From contig NZ_CP114014.1 of assembly GCF_040581415.1 (NCBI RefSeq), positions 5,332,001-5,396,000 of the forward strand: 64,000 nt of DNA, in the 5' to 3' direction. Below the pieces are notes generated by a model, which was not told the origin of the DNA, did no database searches, and saw only the letters and a list, made by a program, of their open reading frames with translations. Shown here piece after piece: positions 50,083-58,629 of the stretch; positions within the stretch are counted from its first letter, which is position 1; the number at the start of each line of letters is the position of its first letter. Source of the stretch: Paraconexibacter sp040581415 (lineage in GTDB: Bacteria > Actinomycetota > Thermoleophilia > Solirubrobacterales > Solirubrobacteraceae). Made by a program: the position numbers and the translations under genes.

Positions 50083-50097
50083 ACCGCAGCGGCGGCG

Positions 50098-50262
50098 TCA
50101 GAGCAGCAGCGTCGTGAGCGCGACCATCCCGACCAGCAGCGCCAGGAAGACCGCCACGCACAGCAGGTCGGCCCCGAGCCACAGCACGACGCCGGCGCCC
50201 AGCGCCAGACCTCCGGCGACGTGCAGCGGGCGGAGGGTTGTCGACGGCGCGCCCGTGCTCAT
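50098..50262 (-). CDS. small membrane protein (54 aa)
   Basis: The predicted 54-residue protein starts at ATG 50262 and consists of two hydrophobic helices (HVAGGLALGAGVVLWLG and LLCVAVFLALLVGMVALTTLLL). It begins 59 bases after the stop of the helicase gene on the same strand and could be its last operon member. No family is recognised. Codon composition is normal for the genome, but short length limits certainty. Confidence 0.5.
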   Translation of the reverse strand: MSTGAPSTTLRPLHVAGGLALGAGVVLWLGADLLCVAVFLALLVGMVALTTLLL

Positions 50263-50321
50263 ACCTGGGCGTTCACTGTGCCAGCCCGCGCCGCCGCGCG
50301 CGCCGGGTCCAGGACGCACCC

Positions 50322-52619
50322 TCACGCGCGGGCGAGCATCGCCTCCAGCACCGTCAGGGCCCCGCGCTTGTGCAGCGGGTCGTTGAGGTTGCCGCACTTC
50401 GGCGACTGGATGCACGACGGGCAGCCGGTCTCGCAGGGACACTCCGAGATTAGCCGGTGCGCGTCGCGCGCCAGCCGCTCGAACGCCTTGAAGCCCTGCC
50501 GCGTGATGCCGATGCCGCCGGGATGGCCGTCGTAGATGAAGATCGCCGGGCCGCCGGTCTGCGGGTGCAGATTGGTCGACAGGCCGCCGATGTCCCAGCG
50601 GTCGCACATCGCGATCAGGGGCAGGACGGCGATCTGCGCGTGCTCGACGGCGTGCAGCGCGCCGAGCAGGACGTCGGGGCCGAGGTCGTTCAGCACGGTG
50701 TCGTCCAGCTCGTACCAGAGGGCGCGGGTCGTGAACGCGGTCGGCGGCAGGTCCAGCGTCTGCAGGTCGATCACCTCCTGCGACGGGAGCCGCTTGCGCT
50801 GGAAGGCGTGGACGGTGTCGGTGACGGTCACCACGCCGTAGGAGAGGACGACGCCCAGCGCGTCGCGCCGGTCCAGCAGCCGCTCGATGAAGGTGTCGGT
50901 CTCCTTCTTCGGCTGCGTGTACCAGTTGCCGTCGAACGGGTGCACGAGCGCGCGGCGGCCGTCGAGGTCGAGCTCGTCCACCTCGTAGGACCGGCCCTGG
51001 TGCAGGTAGATCGCGTGGTGGTGGACGGTCGTGTGCGACCGCGCCGCCTCGATCGTCCCCAGCAGCTCGCCGGTCGAGGTGTCGACGATCGCGACCGAGT
51101 CGGGGGACGCCGACCGCAGCGACACCCGGGCCGCCGGGTAGTCCTCCTGGCGGCGCAGGACGAACACCCCGCGGCGCTCCACGAGCTCCCCCGTCGAGAC
51201 GAGCGCCTCGCACGCCGCGCGGACGCCGGCCCCGAGCGTGGCGACGTCGCCGACCGGATCGACCGGGCCCTCGTGCGCGGCGCAGAGCAGGTGCGCGGCG
51301 TAGATCTCCTCGCTCTCGTGGTCGAGGATCGCCGCCTCGACCGGACGGCCGAGGAACTCGTCCGGGTGACGGCAGAAGAACTGGTCCAGCGCGTCGTCCC
51401 CCGCGATGTAGACGGCCAGCCCGCGGCCGCGCCGGCCGGCGCGGCCCCACATCTGCCGCAGCGAGGCGACCGTCCCCGGGAAGGTGACGACGACGCACGC
51501 GTCGAGCGCCCCGATGTCGATCCCGAGCTCCAGCGCGTCCGTCGTGATGACGGCGAGCAGGTCGCCGCGCGTCAGCTGCGCCTCGAGCTCCCGGCGCTGG
51601 GCGGGGGTGTAGCCCGCGCGGTACGGGGCGACCCGCTCGGCCTGGTGCTTGTCGAGGCGCTCGCGGGTCAGCTTGGCGACGAGCTCGACGCCCTTGCGCG
51701 ACTTGATGAAGCAGATCGTCCGGGCGCCCTCGCGGACCAGCTCGGAGACGATCTCGGCGGCCTCGGCGAGGGCCGAGGCGCGGGTCTGCAGCGCCTCGTC
51801 GACGACCGGCGGATTCCACATCGCGATCTGCCGGCGGGCCCCGGGCGCGCCGTCCTCGTCGACGAGCGCGATGTCCTCCAGGCCGGTCAGGCGCTCCGCG
51901 AGCTCGACCGGGTTGGCCACCGTCGCCGACGCCAGCAGGAAGCGCGGCTCGGTCCCGTAGGCGTTCGCGATCCGGCGCAGGCGGCGCAGGACGTTCGCCA
52001 CGTGCGAGCCGAACACCCCGCGGTAGACGTGGGCCTCGTCCACGACGACGATCGCCAGGTTGGCGAACAGGTCCCCCCACAGCCGGTGGTGGGGCAGCAC
52101 GCCCGTGTGGAGCATGTCCGGGTTCGTGATCAGGAGGTTCGCGTTCTTGCGGATCGCGCGGCGGTCCTCCTGCCGGGTGTCGCCGTCGTAGATCGCCGGC
52201 CGCACCTGCTTGTGCAGCCCGAACCCGTGCAGCGACCGCGCCTGGTCCTGGGAGAGCGCCTTCGTCGGGTAGAGGTAGATCGCCCGCGCCTTCGCGTCGC
52301 GGCAGAGCACATCCAGCGTCGGCAGCGTGAAGCACAGCGACTTGCCGGACGCCGTCCCCGTGGTGACGATCGTCGGACCGGCCCACGCGGCCTCGATCGC
52401 CTCGGCCTGGTGCGTGTAGAGCCGGGTGATGCCGCGGCGACCGAGCGCCTCGACGACCAGCGGGTGCAGCGCGTCCGGGATGGGGACGGTGCGTGCGTCC
52501 CGTGGCCGTTCCACGGCCTCGCGGACGAGGCGGTCGTCGGTGCGGCCCACCTCCAGCAGCGCGTGCCACGGATCGTCGGGGTCGGGGCCGAGCTGGGGCG
52601 TGATTGGGCTGGTGGCCAT
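50322..52619 (-). CDS. DEAD/DEAH-box helicase of the MrfA/YprA (Hrq1-like) family with C-terminal Cys cluster
   Basis: This 765-residue helicase has motif I TTGTASGKSLCF, the YLYPTKALSQDQ segment, motif II VVVDEAHVYRG, motif III LASATVANP, and the second-domain motifs TDALELGIDIGALDACV and QMWGRAGRRGRG. The C-terminal DUF1998-type domain ends in CPCETGCPSCIQSPKCG, the cysteine cluster of MrfA-type DNA repair helicases. Members act in repair of mitomycin-type crosslinks in Bacillus; that role here is family inference. The start is ATG 52619. It diverges from the DoxX gene. Confidence 0.93.
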   Translation of the reverse strand: MATSPITPQLGPDPDDPWHALLEVGRTDDRLVREAVERPRDARTVPIPDALHPLVVEALGRRGITRLYTHQAEAIEAAWAGPTIVTTGTASGKSLCFTLPTLDVLCRDAKARAIYLYPTKALSQDQARSLHGFGLHKQVRPAIYDGDTRQEDRRAIRKNANLLITNPDMLHTGVLPHHRLWGDLFANLAIVVVDEAHVYRGVFGSHVANVLRRLRRIANAYGTEPRFLLASATVANPVELAERLTGLEDIALVDEDGAPGARRQIAMWNPPVVDEALQTRASALAEAAEIVSELVREGARTICFIKSRKGVELVAKLTRERLDKHQAERVAPYRAGYTPAQRRELEAQLTRGDLLAVITTDALELGIDIGALDACVVVTFPGTVASLRQMWGRAGRRGRGLAVYIAGDDALDQFFCRHPDEFLGRPVEAAILDHESEEIYAAHLLCAAHEGPVDPVGDVATLGAGVRAACEALVSTGELVERRGVFVLRRQEDYPAARVSLRSASPDSVAIVDTSTGELLGTIEAARSHTTVHHHAIYLHQGRSYEVDELDLDGRRALVHPFDGNWYTQPKKETDTFIERLLDRRDALGVVLSYGVVTVTDTVHAFQRKRLPSQEVIDLQTLDLPPTAFTTRALWYELDDTVLNDLGPDVLLGALHAVEHAQIAVLPLIAMCDRWDIGGLSTNLHPQTGGPAIFIYDGHPGGIGITRQGFKAFERLARDAHRLISECPCETGCPSCIQSPKCGNLNDPLHKRGALTVLEAMLARA

Positions 52620-52726
52620 ACGGGGAGAGGGCAAGGTAGCGCTCGGTGGAGCCGTCGCCCCGGTAGGGCGGACGTCCTCCCCGCAGATTGCGCACGACAA
52701 CGTCAAAGCAAGCAGAGGTGGACCTG

Positions 52727-53260
52727 ATGGGACTCGGAACGACGGCATTGCGAGTGGTGGTCGGAGGGCTGTTCGTCGGCCACGGGCTGCAGAAGCTGAA
52801 CGGCTCGTTCGGGGGCTACGGCCTCGACGCGACGGCCGAGGCCTTCGAGGGCATGGGCCTGAAGCCCGGCCGGCTGCACGCGACCGCCGCCGGCGCGGCC
52901 GAAGCTGGCGGCGGCGCGCTGCTCGCCGCGGGCTTCCTGACGCCGCTCGGCGCGACCGCAGTCACCGGGACCATGGCGATGGCGATCGAGAAGGTCCACA
53001 AGCAGAACGGCCCGTGGGTGACGGAGAACGGCTTCGAGTACAACCTCGTTCTGATGGCCGCCGTCTTCGCGATCGCGGCGGACGGCCCGGGCAGGCTGTC
53101 CCTGGACTGGTTCCGCGACGCGGACGAGGGCAGCCTGTTCGCGGCGGTCGCGCAGCTGGTGGCGGGTGTCGGCGGTGCCTACGCGCTGCTGAAGGCCACC
53201 GAGGCCGGCCTGCTGGACAGCCTGGACCCGTCCGCCGGCGGTCAGTCCACGGGTGCCTGA
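52727..53260 (+). CDS. DoxX-family membrane protein
   Basis: This 177-residue protein has four hydrophobic helices and the DoxX start LRVVVGGLFVGHGLQKLNGSFGGYG, followed by HATAAGAAEAGGGALLAAGFLTPLGA. DoxX proteins are small membrane proteins linked to redox and sulphur stress, but their biochemical role varies. The start is ATG 52727, with AGAGGTGG 7 bases upstream. It is followed by the HAD gene after 41 bases. Confidence 0.88.
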   Translation: MGLGTTALRVVVGGLFVGHGLQKLNGSFGGYGLDATAEAFEGMGLKPGRLHATAAGAAEAGGGALLAAGFLTPLGATAVTGTMAMAIEKVHKQNGPWVTENGFEYNLVLMAAVFAIAADGPGRLSLDWFRDADEGSLFAAVAQLVAGVGGAYALLKATEAGLLDSLDPSAGGQSTGA

Positions 53261-53301
53261 GAGGCCCGCACCCGTGCGCCGCGCGCTGTAGCCTGCCGCC
53301 G

Positions 53302-54135
53302 GTGCCGAGCCTCAGCTGCGTCTACACCGACCTGGACGGCACGCTGATCGGCCCCGGCGGCAACCTCTTCCTGAACGGCGACGGTCGCCCGTCCCTGGAC
53401 GGTGCCCGGGCCGTCGAGGCCTGCGCCCGGTCCGGCGCCGAGCTGTGCATCGTCACGGGCCGGCGCAGCGACAGCGTGATCGCGCTCGCGCGTCTGCTCG
53501 GGCAGACCAGCGCGGTCTTCGAGGCCGGGGCGGGCGTCCTGCTCGACGGCGAGGTGCACTGGCTGACCGGGGAGTGGCAGCCTGCAGGCGGCGCCAGCGT
53601 CCACGACCAGATCGGCGCGGCGGGGGCACCGGCTTTGCTGCTCGAGCACTTCCCCGGGCGGCTGGAGGTCCACCACCCGTGGGCCGACGGGCGCGAGGTC
53701 AGCCACCTGCTGCGCGGCCTCGTCGACACCGACGAGGCGGACGCCCTCCTGGCCGGCGCGGGCCTGGGGTCGCTCAGGCTGCTCGACAACGGCGGCGTGC
53801 ACCGGCGCTCGGAGGCGCTGGCCGGCCTGGAGCAGGTGCGGGCCTACCACCTCGTCCCCCGGACGGTGTCGAAGGCGGCCGGCGTCGCGTTCCACCAGCG
53901 CGCCCGCATGCACGAGCCCGCCGGGACGATCGCGTGCGGGGACTCCCGCGAGGACCTGCAGATGGCGCCCGTCGTCGACACCTTCTGGCTGATGGCGAAC
54001 GCGCTGGAGGGCGACCCGTCGATCCGCGACGCCCTGACCGGCGTGCCGAACGTCCGCGTCACCGAGGCGACCTACGGCGGCGGCGTCTACGAGGCCGTCG
54101 TGACGACGCTGGCGCAGCGGGGTGATCGCCGGTGA
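53302..54135 (+). CDS. HAD-superfamily (IIB-like) phosphatase
   Basis: This 277-residue protein starts at GTG 53302. It shows motif I YTDLDGTLIG, motif II CIVTGRRSDSV, a cap domain with HHPWADGREVSHLLRGL, the conserved lysine in PRTVSKAAGVAFH and motif IV CGDSREDLQMAPVVDTFWLMANA. The DxDGT, SK and GDxxxD pattern matches Cof/sucrose-phosphatase-type HAD-IIB enzymes acting on sugar phosphates. The next gene overlaps it by four bases. The substrate is unknown. Confidence 0.85.
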   Translation: MPSLSCVYTDLDGTLIGPGGNLFLNGDGRPSLDGARAVEACARSGAELCIVTGRRSDSVIALARLLGQTSAVFEAGAGVLLDGEVHWLTGEWQPAGGASVHDQIGAAGAPALLLEHFPGRLEVHHPWADGREVSHLLRGLVDTDEADALLAGAGLGSLRLLDNGGVHRRSEALAGLEQVRAYHLVPRTVSKAAGVAFHQRARMHEPAGTIACGDSREDLQMAPVVDTFWLMANALEGDPSIRDALTGVPNVRVTEATYGGGVYEAVVTTLAQRGDRR

Positions 54136-54320
54136 AGGAGTGGTTGCGGACGTACGGCTGGAAGTTCGCGCTGGCGCTGCTCGTCGCTGCGGCGGCGATG
54201 TGGTGGCTCGTGCACCTGGAGCGCAAGTCGGCCGGCGAGGCGTCCGTCCCGTCGCCGGTGGTCGCGCTCGTGGCGCCGACCCCGCCCCCCGCCGTCCCTG
54301 TGCCGCCATCCATGCGGTGA
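54132..54320 (+). CDS. small single-pass membrane protein (62 aa)
   Basis: It starts at GTG 54132 inside the stop of the HAD gene (GTGA overlap). The 62-residue protein has one transmembrane helix (WKFALALLVAAAAMWWLV) and a Pro/Val/Ala-rich tail (VVALVAPTPPPAVPVPP). Coupling to the HAD gene supports that it is real. Function is unknown. Confidence 0.7.
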   Translation: MKEWLRTYGWKFALALLVAAAAMWWLVHLERKSAGEASVPSPVVALVAPTPPPAVPVPPSMR

Positions 54321-54423
54321 ATGCCGATCCACCCCGGCTGGGAGCCGTGCGATCGACCACTGACCACACGCGTCAGCGGTGAATGACGATCCACCCGGCT
54401 CGGAGCCGTGCGATCCGCCAGTG
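54314..54423. repeat. tandem pair of ~49-bp repeats with internal hairpin
   Basis: Copies at 54314-54362 and 54376-54423 share GCGGTGAATG, CGATCCACCC, GGAGCCGTGCGATC and CCASTG, offset by 62 bases. Each contains GGCT/AGCC arms able to form a small hairpin. The pair fills the gap between the small-protein gene and the convergent gpsA paralogue; the first copy overlaps the end of that small gene. Confidence 0.7.
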
Positions 54424-54443
54424 GCTGCGCACCCGGTGCCCGG

Positions 54444-55556
54444 TCAGGCCGGCGGCAGCTCGGCGCGGCGCTCGCGCCAGGTGCGCCAGCGGACCTTGAG
54501 CCGCGCCCACCAGCCGAGGCCGGCGACCACGTCGGCCGGCCGCCGGAACCGCGCGGGGGGCGGGACGGCGGTGCGCACGAGGCTGATCCAGCCGTCGAGC
54601 GGCAGCTCGCCCGCGATCAGGGCCGCCAGGCCCCGCGTCACGGGAGCCTCGACGCCGGCCCGCTCGAGCGCGCCGGCCAGCAGCGGGACCGACTCGAGGG
54701 CCTCGACGGCCTGCCCGATGCGTGCGGGGATCTCGGCGGTCGGGACGCCCTCGCCGAGCAGCTCGCCGGCGCGCCGGTTGCGCGACTGGGGCGCGAGCGC
54801 GGTCGCGACCAGGTCGCCCGTCCCGGCCAGCCCGATCATCGACTCCGCCTGGGCGGGCGGGTCCTGGATCGCCGCGAAGCGCCAGACCTCGGCGAAGATG
54901 TGGCCGGCGGCGGCACCGGCGGCGTTCAGCCCCTGCCGCTCGGTGGCCCCGGCGGCCAGGGCGGCGGCGTTCTTAGCGGCGCCCGCGAGCTCCACGCCGA
55001 CCGGGTCGCTCGACTCCTCGCAGACGACGCCCGCCCGGATGAAGACCTGCGCGAGGGCGTGGGCCAGCTCCTCGTCCTCGGACGCGGCAACGAGGCCGGC
55101 ACCCTCGTGGACCATCTCGCGCGCGTGGGCCGGTCCGCCGATGCAGCCGACGCGGGCAGCGCCGAAGGACCGGCGCAGCATCACCGTCGGCGCGACCCCA
55201 TCCGGCGGGACCAGGCCCTTGGCCAGCGAGACGAGCTTCGCGCGCGGCGGCAGCCCGGCGGCGGCCAGGCCGTCGATGACCTCGTGCAGCCCGCGGGAGG
55301 GAACGCCGAGAAACACGTAGTCGGCCCGGGCGAGACCGGCGCCCATGTGCTCGATGCGCAGTTCCTTCGGGAACTCGACGCCGGCGAGGTAGACGCTGTT
55401 CTCCCGGTCCTCGGCCAGGCGCTCGGCCTGCTCCGGGGTGCGCGTCTGGAGCGTCGTGCGCAGTCCCCCGCGGGCCAGGAGGACCGCGACCGCCGTTCCG
55501 AAGGACCCGGCGCCGATGACGACCGCCCGGCGGCCGAACGGCGTCGGGAAGTTCAC
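54444..55556 (-). CDS. second NAD(P)-dependent glycerol-3-phosphate dehydrogenase paralogue
   Basis: This 370-residue protein starts at GTG 55556. It keeps the GpsA motifs VVIGAGSFGTAVAVLLARG, VSLAKGL, GPAHAREM, the catalytic lysine in ELAGAAKNAAALAAG and GLAGTGDLVATALAPQSRNRRAG. It is clearly divergent from the gpsA at 41995 and has an extra C-terminal stretch rich in Arg and Trp (RFRRPADVVAGLGWWARLKVRWRTWRERR is typical of it, residues about 338-364). It is not in a lipid operon. It may be a second GpsA or a related dehydrogenase. Confidence 0.88.
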   Translation of the reverse strand: MNFPTPFGRRAVVIGAGSFGTAVAVLLARGGLRTTLQTRTPEQAERLAEDRENSVYLAGVEFPKELRIEHMGAGLARADYVFLGVPSRGLHEVIDGLAAAGLPPRAKLVSLAKGLVPPDGVAPTVMLRRSFGAARVGCIGGPAHAREMVHEGAGLVAASEDEELAHALAQVFIRAGVVCEESSDPVGVELAGAAKNAAALAAGATERQGLNAAGAAAGHIFAEVWRFAAIQDPPAQAESMIGLAGTGDLVATALAPQSRNRRAGELLGEGVPTAEIPARIGQAVEALESVPLLAGALERAGVEAPVTRGLAALIAGELPLDGWISLVRTAVPPPARFRRPADVVAGLGWWARLKVRWRTWRERRAELPPA

Positions 55557-55739
55557 GCCGCGCAGGGGCGACGGCAGCTGGGGGCGTGGGCGATCCGGCG
55601 ACAAGGTGTGCGCGAGCGTACCGGCCGGGGTGTCGGGGGCGACCCGCGGCCCGGGTCCCCGGAACTTCGCCGGCGACCGTGCGTCTGGGCCACAGGGGCA
55701 CTGGCCCCGCCACCGCCCGCCACCGAGGGACCCGACGCC

Positions 55740-56369
55740 GTGACCACCCTGCCCCGCCCGACCATCTTCTGCCGCCTCGTCCTCGCGTCGGCCCTGACCC
55801 TGGCGGCCGCGGGGCCGCTGCCGGCCGTGGCGGGCGCCACGGGGCTCGACGTCGTGCAGGACTGCGCGTTCGACGGCGAGCTGGACCGGGTCTTCACCGC
55901 GCAGGAGTACGCCGACGCGCTCGGCGAGGTCGGCACGGACACCGACGAGTACAGCGACTGCCGCGAGTTCATCAAGCAGGCCGCACTCGCCTTGGCCGCC
56001 CGCTCCGCCGGGGCGGCCGGCGGGGACGACGCGAGCGATCCGAGCGGACAGGGTGGCTCGGCACCGGGCAGTCCCGGCGTCCTGGCCCCGGTCCCGGTCC
56101 CGGCTGGACCCGGAGCCCCTGCCGGGCCGGGGGCGCCGCAGTCCGAGGCAGCGCTGGCCGCGGCCTCGCCGCCGGAGCGCGCAGCCGTCGCGCGGGCGAA
56201 GCGCGTGGCCCCCGCCACGGCGCTCGCCGCCCGCCCCGGCGCCATCGCGACCGCCCCGGTGAGCCGCGCGAGCCTGATCCCCACCCCGCTGATCCTGGTC
56301 CTCGCGGGCCTCGGGCTCACCCTGCTGCTGGCCGTCCCCTGGTCCGTGCTCCACCACCGTCGCCGCTGA
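55740..56369 (+). CDS. small exported protein with C-terminal membrane anchor
   Basis: This 209-residue protein starts at GTG 55740. It has a signal peptide (CRLVLASALTLAAAGPLPAVAGA), a short domain with two cysteines (DVVQDCAFDGELDRVFTAQEYADAL...YSDCREFIKQ), a Gly/Pro/Ala-rich linker and a C-terminal helix LILVLAGLGLTLLLAVPWSVL followed by HHRRR. This is the topology of a surface protein held by a C-terminal membrane anchor; no LPXTG motif is present. Function is unknown. Confidence 0.75.
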   Translation: MTTLPRPTIFCRLVLASALTLAAAGPLPAVAGATGLDVVQDCAFDGELDRVFTAQEYADALGEVGTDTDEYSDCREFIKQAALALAARSAGAAGGDDASDPSGQGGSAPGSPGVLAPVPVPAGPGAPAGPGAPQSEAALAAASPPERAAVARAKRVAPATALAARPGAIATAPVSRASLIPTPLILVLAGLGLTLLLAVPWSVLHHRRR

Positions 56370-56400
56370 CCGACGGGCGGACACTCGGGGGCTCGTGGTC

Positions 56401-56423
56401 AGAGGTGCCTCGTGGGCACATCT
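56401..56423. terminator. hairpin between convergent genes
   Basis: AGAGGTGCC (56401-56409) and GGCACATCT (56415-56423) pair at 8 of 9 positions around a 5-base loop, between convergent stops at 56369 and 56460. Confidence 0.45.
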
Positions 56424-56459
56424 CGCAGCACGCCGGCGCAGGGCGACCCGATCAGGGGG

Positions 56460-57602
56460 TCACCCGACCGGGTAGGGGTACTCGTCCGTGCGCCCCTGGA
56501 AGGACAGGATCCGCGGGTTCTGGATGCGGCCGTCGCGGATCTCGATCGCCCGGCGGATCGTCTCGACGGCGTCCCACGCCGCCGGGCCCGCCATCACGGT
56601 CGGCAGGTACTCGAGCAGTGCCTCGCTGTTCTCCCACGTCGCCGAGTTCCACAGGTACGACGGGCTGTGGTCGACCGCATAGCTGTGCAGCCCGTCGCCG
56701 ACCGCGAACATCGGATCGGCGAACGACGTGGGGCGCGTCCACTCGAAGCCCATCCCGGCATCGCAGGCGACGTCGATGAACAGCGTCCCGGGGGCGAAGT
56801 GCCCGAGGTCCTCGTTCATCACGAACATCAGCGGCGCGTCGGTGTCCTGCAGGATGCAGTTGACGATCACGTCGTACTGCGCCAGCACCTCGGCGAGCGG
56901 CCCGGGGTTCGGGTCCTTGAGCGCCAGCGTGTGCGTCGGGTTCGCCGGATCGCGCGCGAAGTGCTGCATGTGCACGGACGCGAACGGCGAGGCGACAGCG
57001 GCCACGTTGCGCTGCGTCAGCACTGTCACGTCGCTGATCCCGAGCGCCGACAGGGCCCGCACGGCGCCGCGCGCGGTGGCCCCGAAGCTGATGACCGCCG
57101 CTCGCAGCCGCCGGCCGTAGTCGCCGGTCGTCCCCCGCAGCTGCAGCGCGTGCAGGACGGAGCAGTAGCCCGCCAGCTCGTTGTTCTTGTGGAAGACGTG
57201 GACGCTGAAGTTGCCCTCCCGCGTCCAGTGGTTCATCGCCTCCCACGCGATCAGCGTGAGCCCGCGGTCGATCGCCAGCTGCGTCAGCTCGGTGTCCTGC
57301 ACGCAGTGCGGCCAGCCCCAGACGACCTGGCCGGGCCGCAGCGTCTCGAGGTCCTCGGCCAGGGGCTTCGGCAGCAGGACGACGTCGCACTCGGCGAGCA
57401 GCTCCTCGCGCGTGCGCAGGCCGCCGACGAGCTTGCCGAGCTCGGTGTCGCTGAGGCCGAAGCGCTCGCCGTAGCCGTGCTCGGCGAACATCCGCGATCG
57501 CAGGCCGGGGTCGATCCGCGGCAGGTGCGCCGGGTGGATCGCCAGCCGGCGTTCGTCCGGCTTGCGCGACGTCGCGACGAGGGCGACGCTCAAGTTCTCC
57601 AC
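56460..57602 (-). CDS. alanine dehydrogenase/PNT-like dehydrogenase (possibly N5-(carboxyethyl)ornithine synthase-like)
   Basis: This 380-residue protein has an N-terminal AlaDH/PNT-type domain (VATSRKPDERRLAIHPAHLPRI; VVLLPKPL with a likely substrate lysine; WGWPHCVQD with a possible catalytic histidine) and a central nucleotide-binding domain (AAVISFGATARGAVRALSALG). The segment HVFHKNNELAGYCSVLHALQL is distinctive. The start is GTG 57602 or the TTG at 57593, which has GGAG close upstream. It follows glycerate kinase by 25 bases on the same strand. Relation to carboxyethylornithine synthases is from memory and uncertain; alanine, saccharopine or lysine-type chemistry are alternatives. Confidence 0.7.
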   Translation of the reverse strand: MENLSVALVATSRKPDERRLAIHPAHLPRIDPGLRSRMFAEHGYGERFGLSDTELGKLVGGLRTREELLAECDVVLLPKPLAEDLETLRPGQVVWGWPHCVQDTELTQLAIDRGLTLIAWEAMNHWTREGNFSVHVFHKNNELAGYCSVLHALQLRGTTGDYGRRLRAAVISFGATARGAVRALSALGISDVTVLTQRNVAAVASPFASVHMQHFARDPANPTHTLALKDPNPGPLAEVLAQYDVIVNCILQDTDAPLMFVMNEDLGHFAPGTLFIDVACDAGMGFEWTRPTSFADPMFAVGDGLHSYAVDHSPSYLWNSATWENSEALLEYLPTVMAGPAAWDAVETIRRAIEIRDGRIQNPRILSFQGRTDEYPYPVG

Positions 57603-57627
57603 CCCCTGAGTGTACGGCGGAGGGGGC

Positions 57628-58626
57628 TCAGGCCCCGCGCACGGCCCGGGCGAGGGCCACGGCGGCGGCCTCGATCGCCGCCAGACTCGTGGCCTCGCTG
57701 ACCCCGGCCAGCCCGAGCGCGCCGCGGCCGGCATCGTCGGTCCCGTCCTGCCCGACGATCGCGTGGCACGGCATCCCGGCCGCCGCGGCCCGGGCCGCCA
57801 GCTCGCCGACGATCTTCCCCTGCCCGGTCTGCCCGTCGAGCCGGCCCTCCCCGACGACCAGCGCGTCCGCCGCCTGCAGCCGCTCGTCGAACCCGACGGC
57901 GTCCAGCACGAACGCAGCGCCCCCTTCGAGGTGCGCGCCGAACGCCGCCCACAGGCCGCCCGCCAGGCCACCGGCCGCGCCCGCCAGCGGGACGCCCCGC
58001 GGATCACGCGGCAGCCGCGCGGCGACCTCGTCCAACCGCGCCGACAGCCGCTCCACGCACGCCGCGTCGGCCCCCTTCTGCGGCGCGAACACGCGCGCGG
58101 CCTCCTCGAACGGCGTGCGGACGTCGCAGAGGACGACGAGCGCGGCGCCCCCCAGGCCCCCCGCCGCCTCGATCGCCGCCACCGCCCCCGCGCCGCCGTC
58201 CGTCGTCGCCGACCCGCCCGCCGCGACCAGGATGACCTCGGCTCCCGCCCGCGCCGCCGCCACGATCAGCTCCCCCGTCCCACGCGTCGACGCGTCCCAC
58301 GCGGCCTGCGGCCCGACGCGCGAGTCCGGGACCAGCCCCAGCCCGCTCGCCCCCGCCACCTCGACGATCGCGGTCCCGCCGTCCTCGATCAGCGCGAACC
58401 CGGCCACGACCGGGTCGCCGAGGGGCCCTGCGACCGTCGCTCCGCCCGTCGTCCCGCCGAGGGCCGTGAGCAGGACGGCGAGCGTCCCCTCCCCGCCGTC
58501 GGCGACCGGGCACAGGTCCGGTGGCGGCGCACCGGAGGACTCCAGGCCGCGCCCGATCGCGGCCGCCACCTGTGCCGCGGTGAACGTCCCCTTGAAGCTG
58601 TCCGGCGCGACGAGGAAGCGGGCCAC
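57628..58626 (-). CDS. glycerate kinase (GlxK/GarK family)
   Basis: This 332-residue enzyme phosphorylates D-glycerate with ATP, probably to 2-phosphoglycerate. Family motifs are FLVAPDSFKGTFTAAQVAAAIGRGL at the N-terminus, PVADGGEGTLAVL, GDPVVAGFALIEDG, ASGLGLVP, the GTGELI segment, GGSATTDGGAG, and VGEGRLDGQTGQGKIVGELA. The start is GTG 58626, 3 bases after the aat-like gene. Length is at the short end of the usual 370-400 residues, with the glycine-rich loops preserved. Confidence 0.93.
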   Translation of the reverse strand: MARFLVAPDSFKGTFTAAQVAAAIGRGLESSGAPPPDLCPVADGGEGTLAVLLTALGGTTGGATVAGPLGDPVVAGFALIEDGGTAIVEVAGASGLGLVPDSRVGPQAAWDASTRGTGELIVAAARAGAEVILVAAGGSATTDGGAGAVAAIEAAGGLGGAALVVLCDVRTPFEEAARVFAPQKGADAACVERLSARLDEVAARLPRDPRGVPLAGAAGGLAGGLWAAFGAHLEGGAAFVLDAVGFDERLQAADALVVGEGRLDGQTGQGKIVGELAARAAAAGMPCHAIVGQDGTDDAGRGALGLAGVSEATSLAAIEAAAVALARAVRGA

Positions 58627-58629
58627 GGG

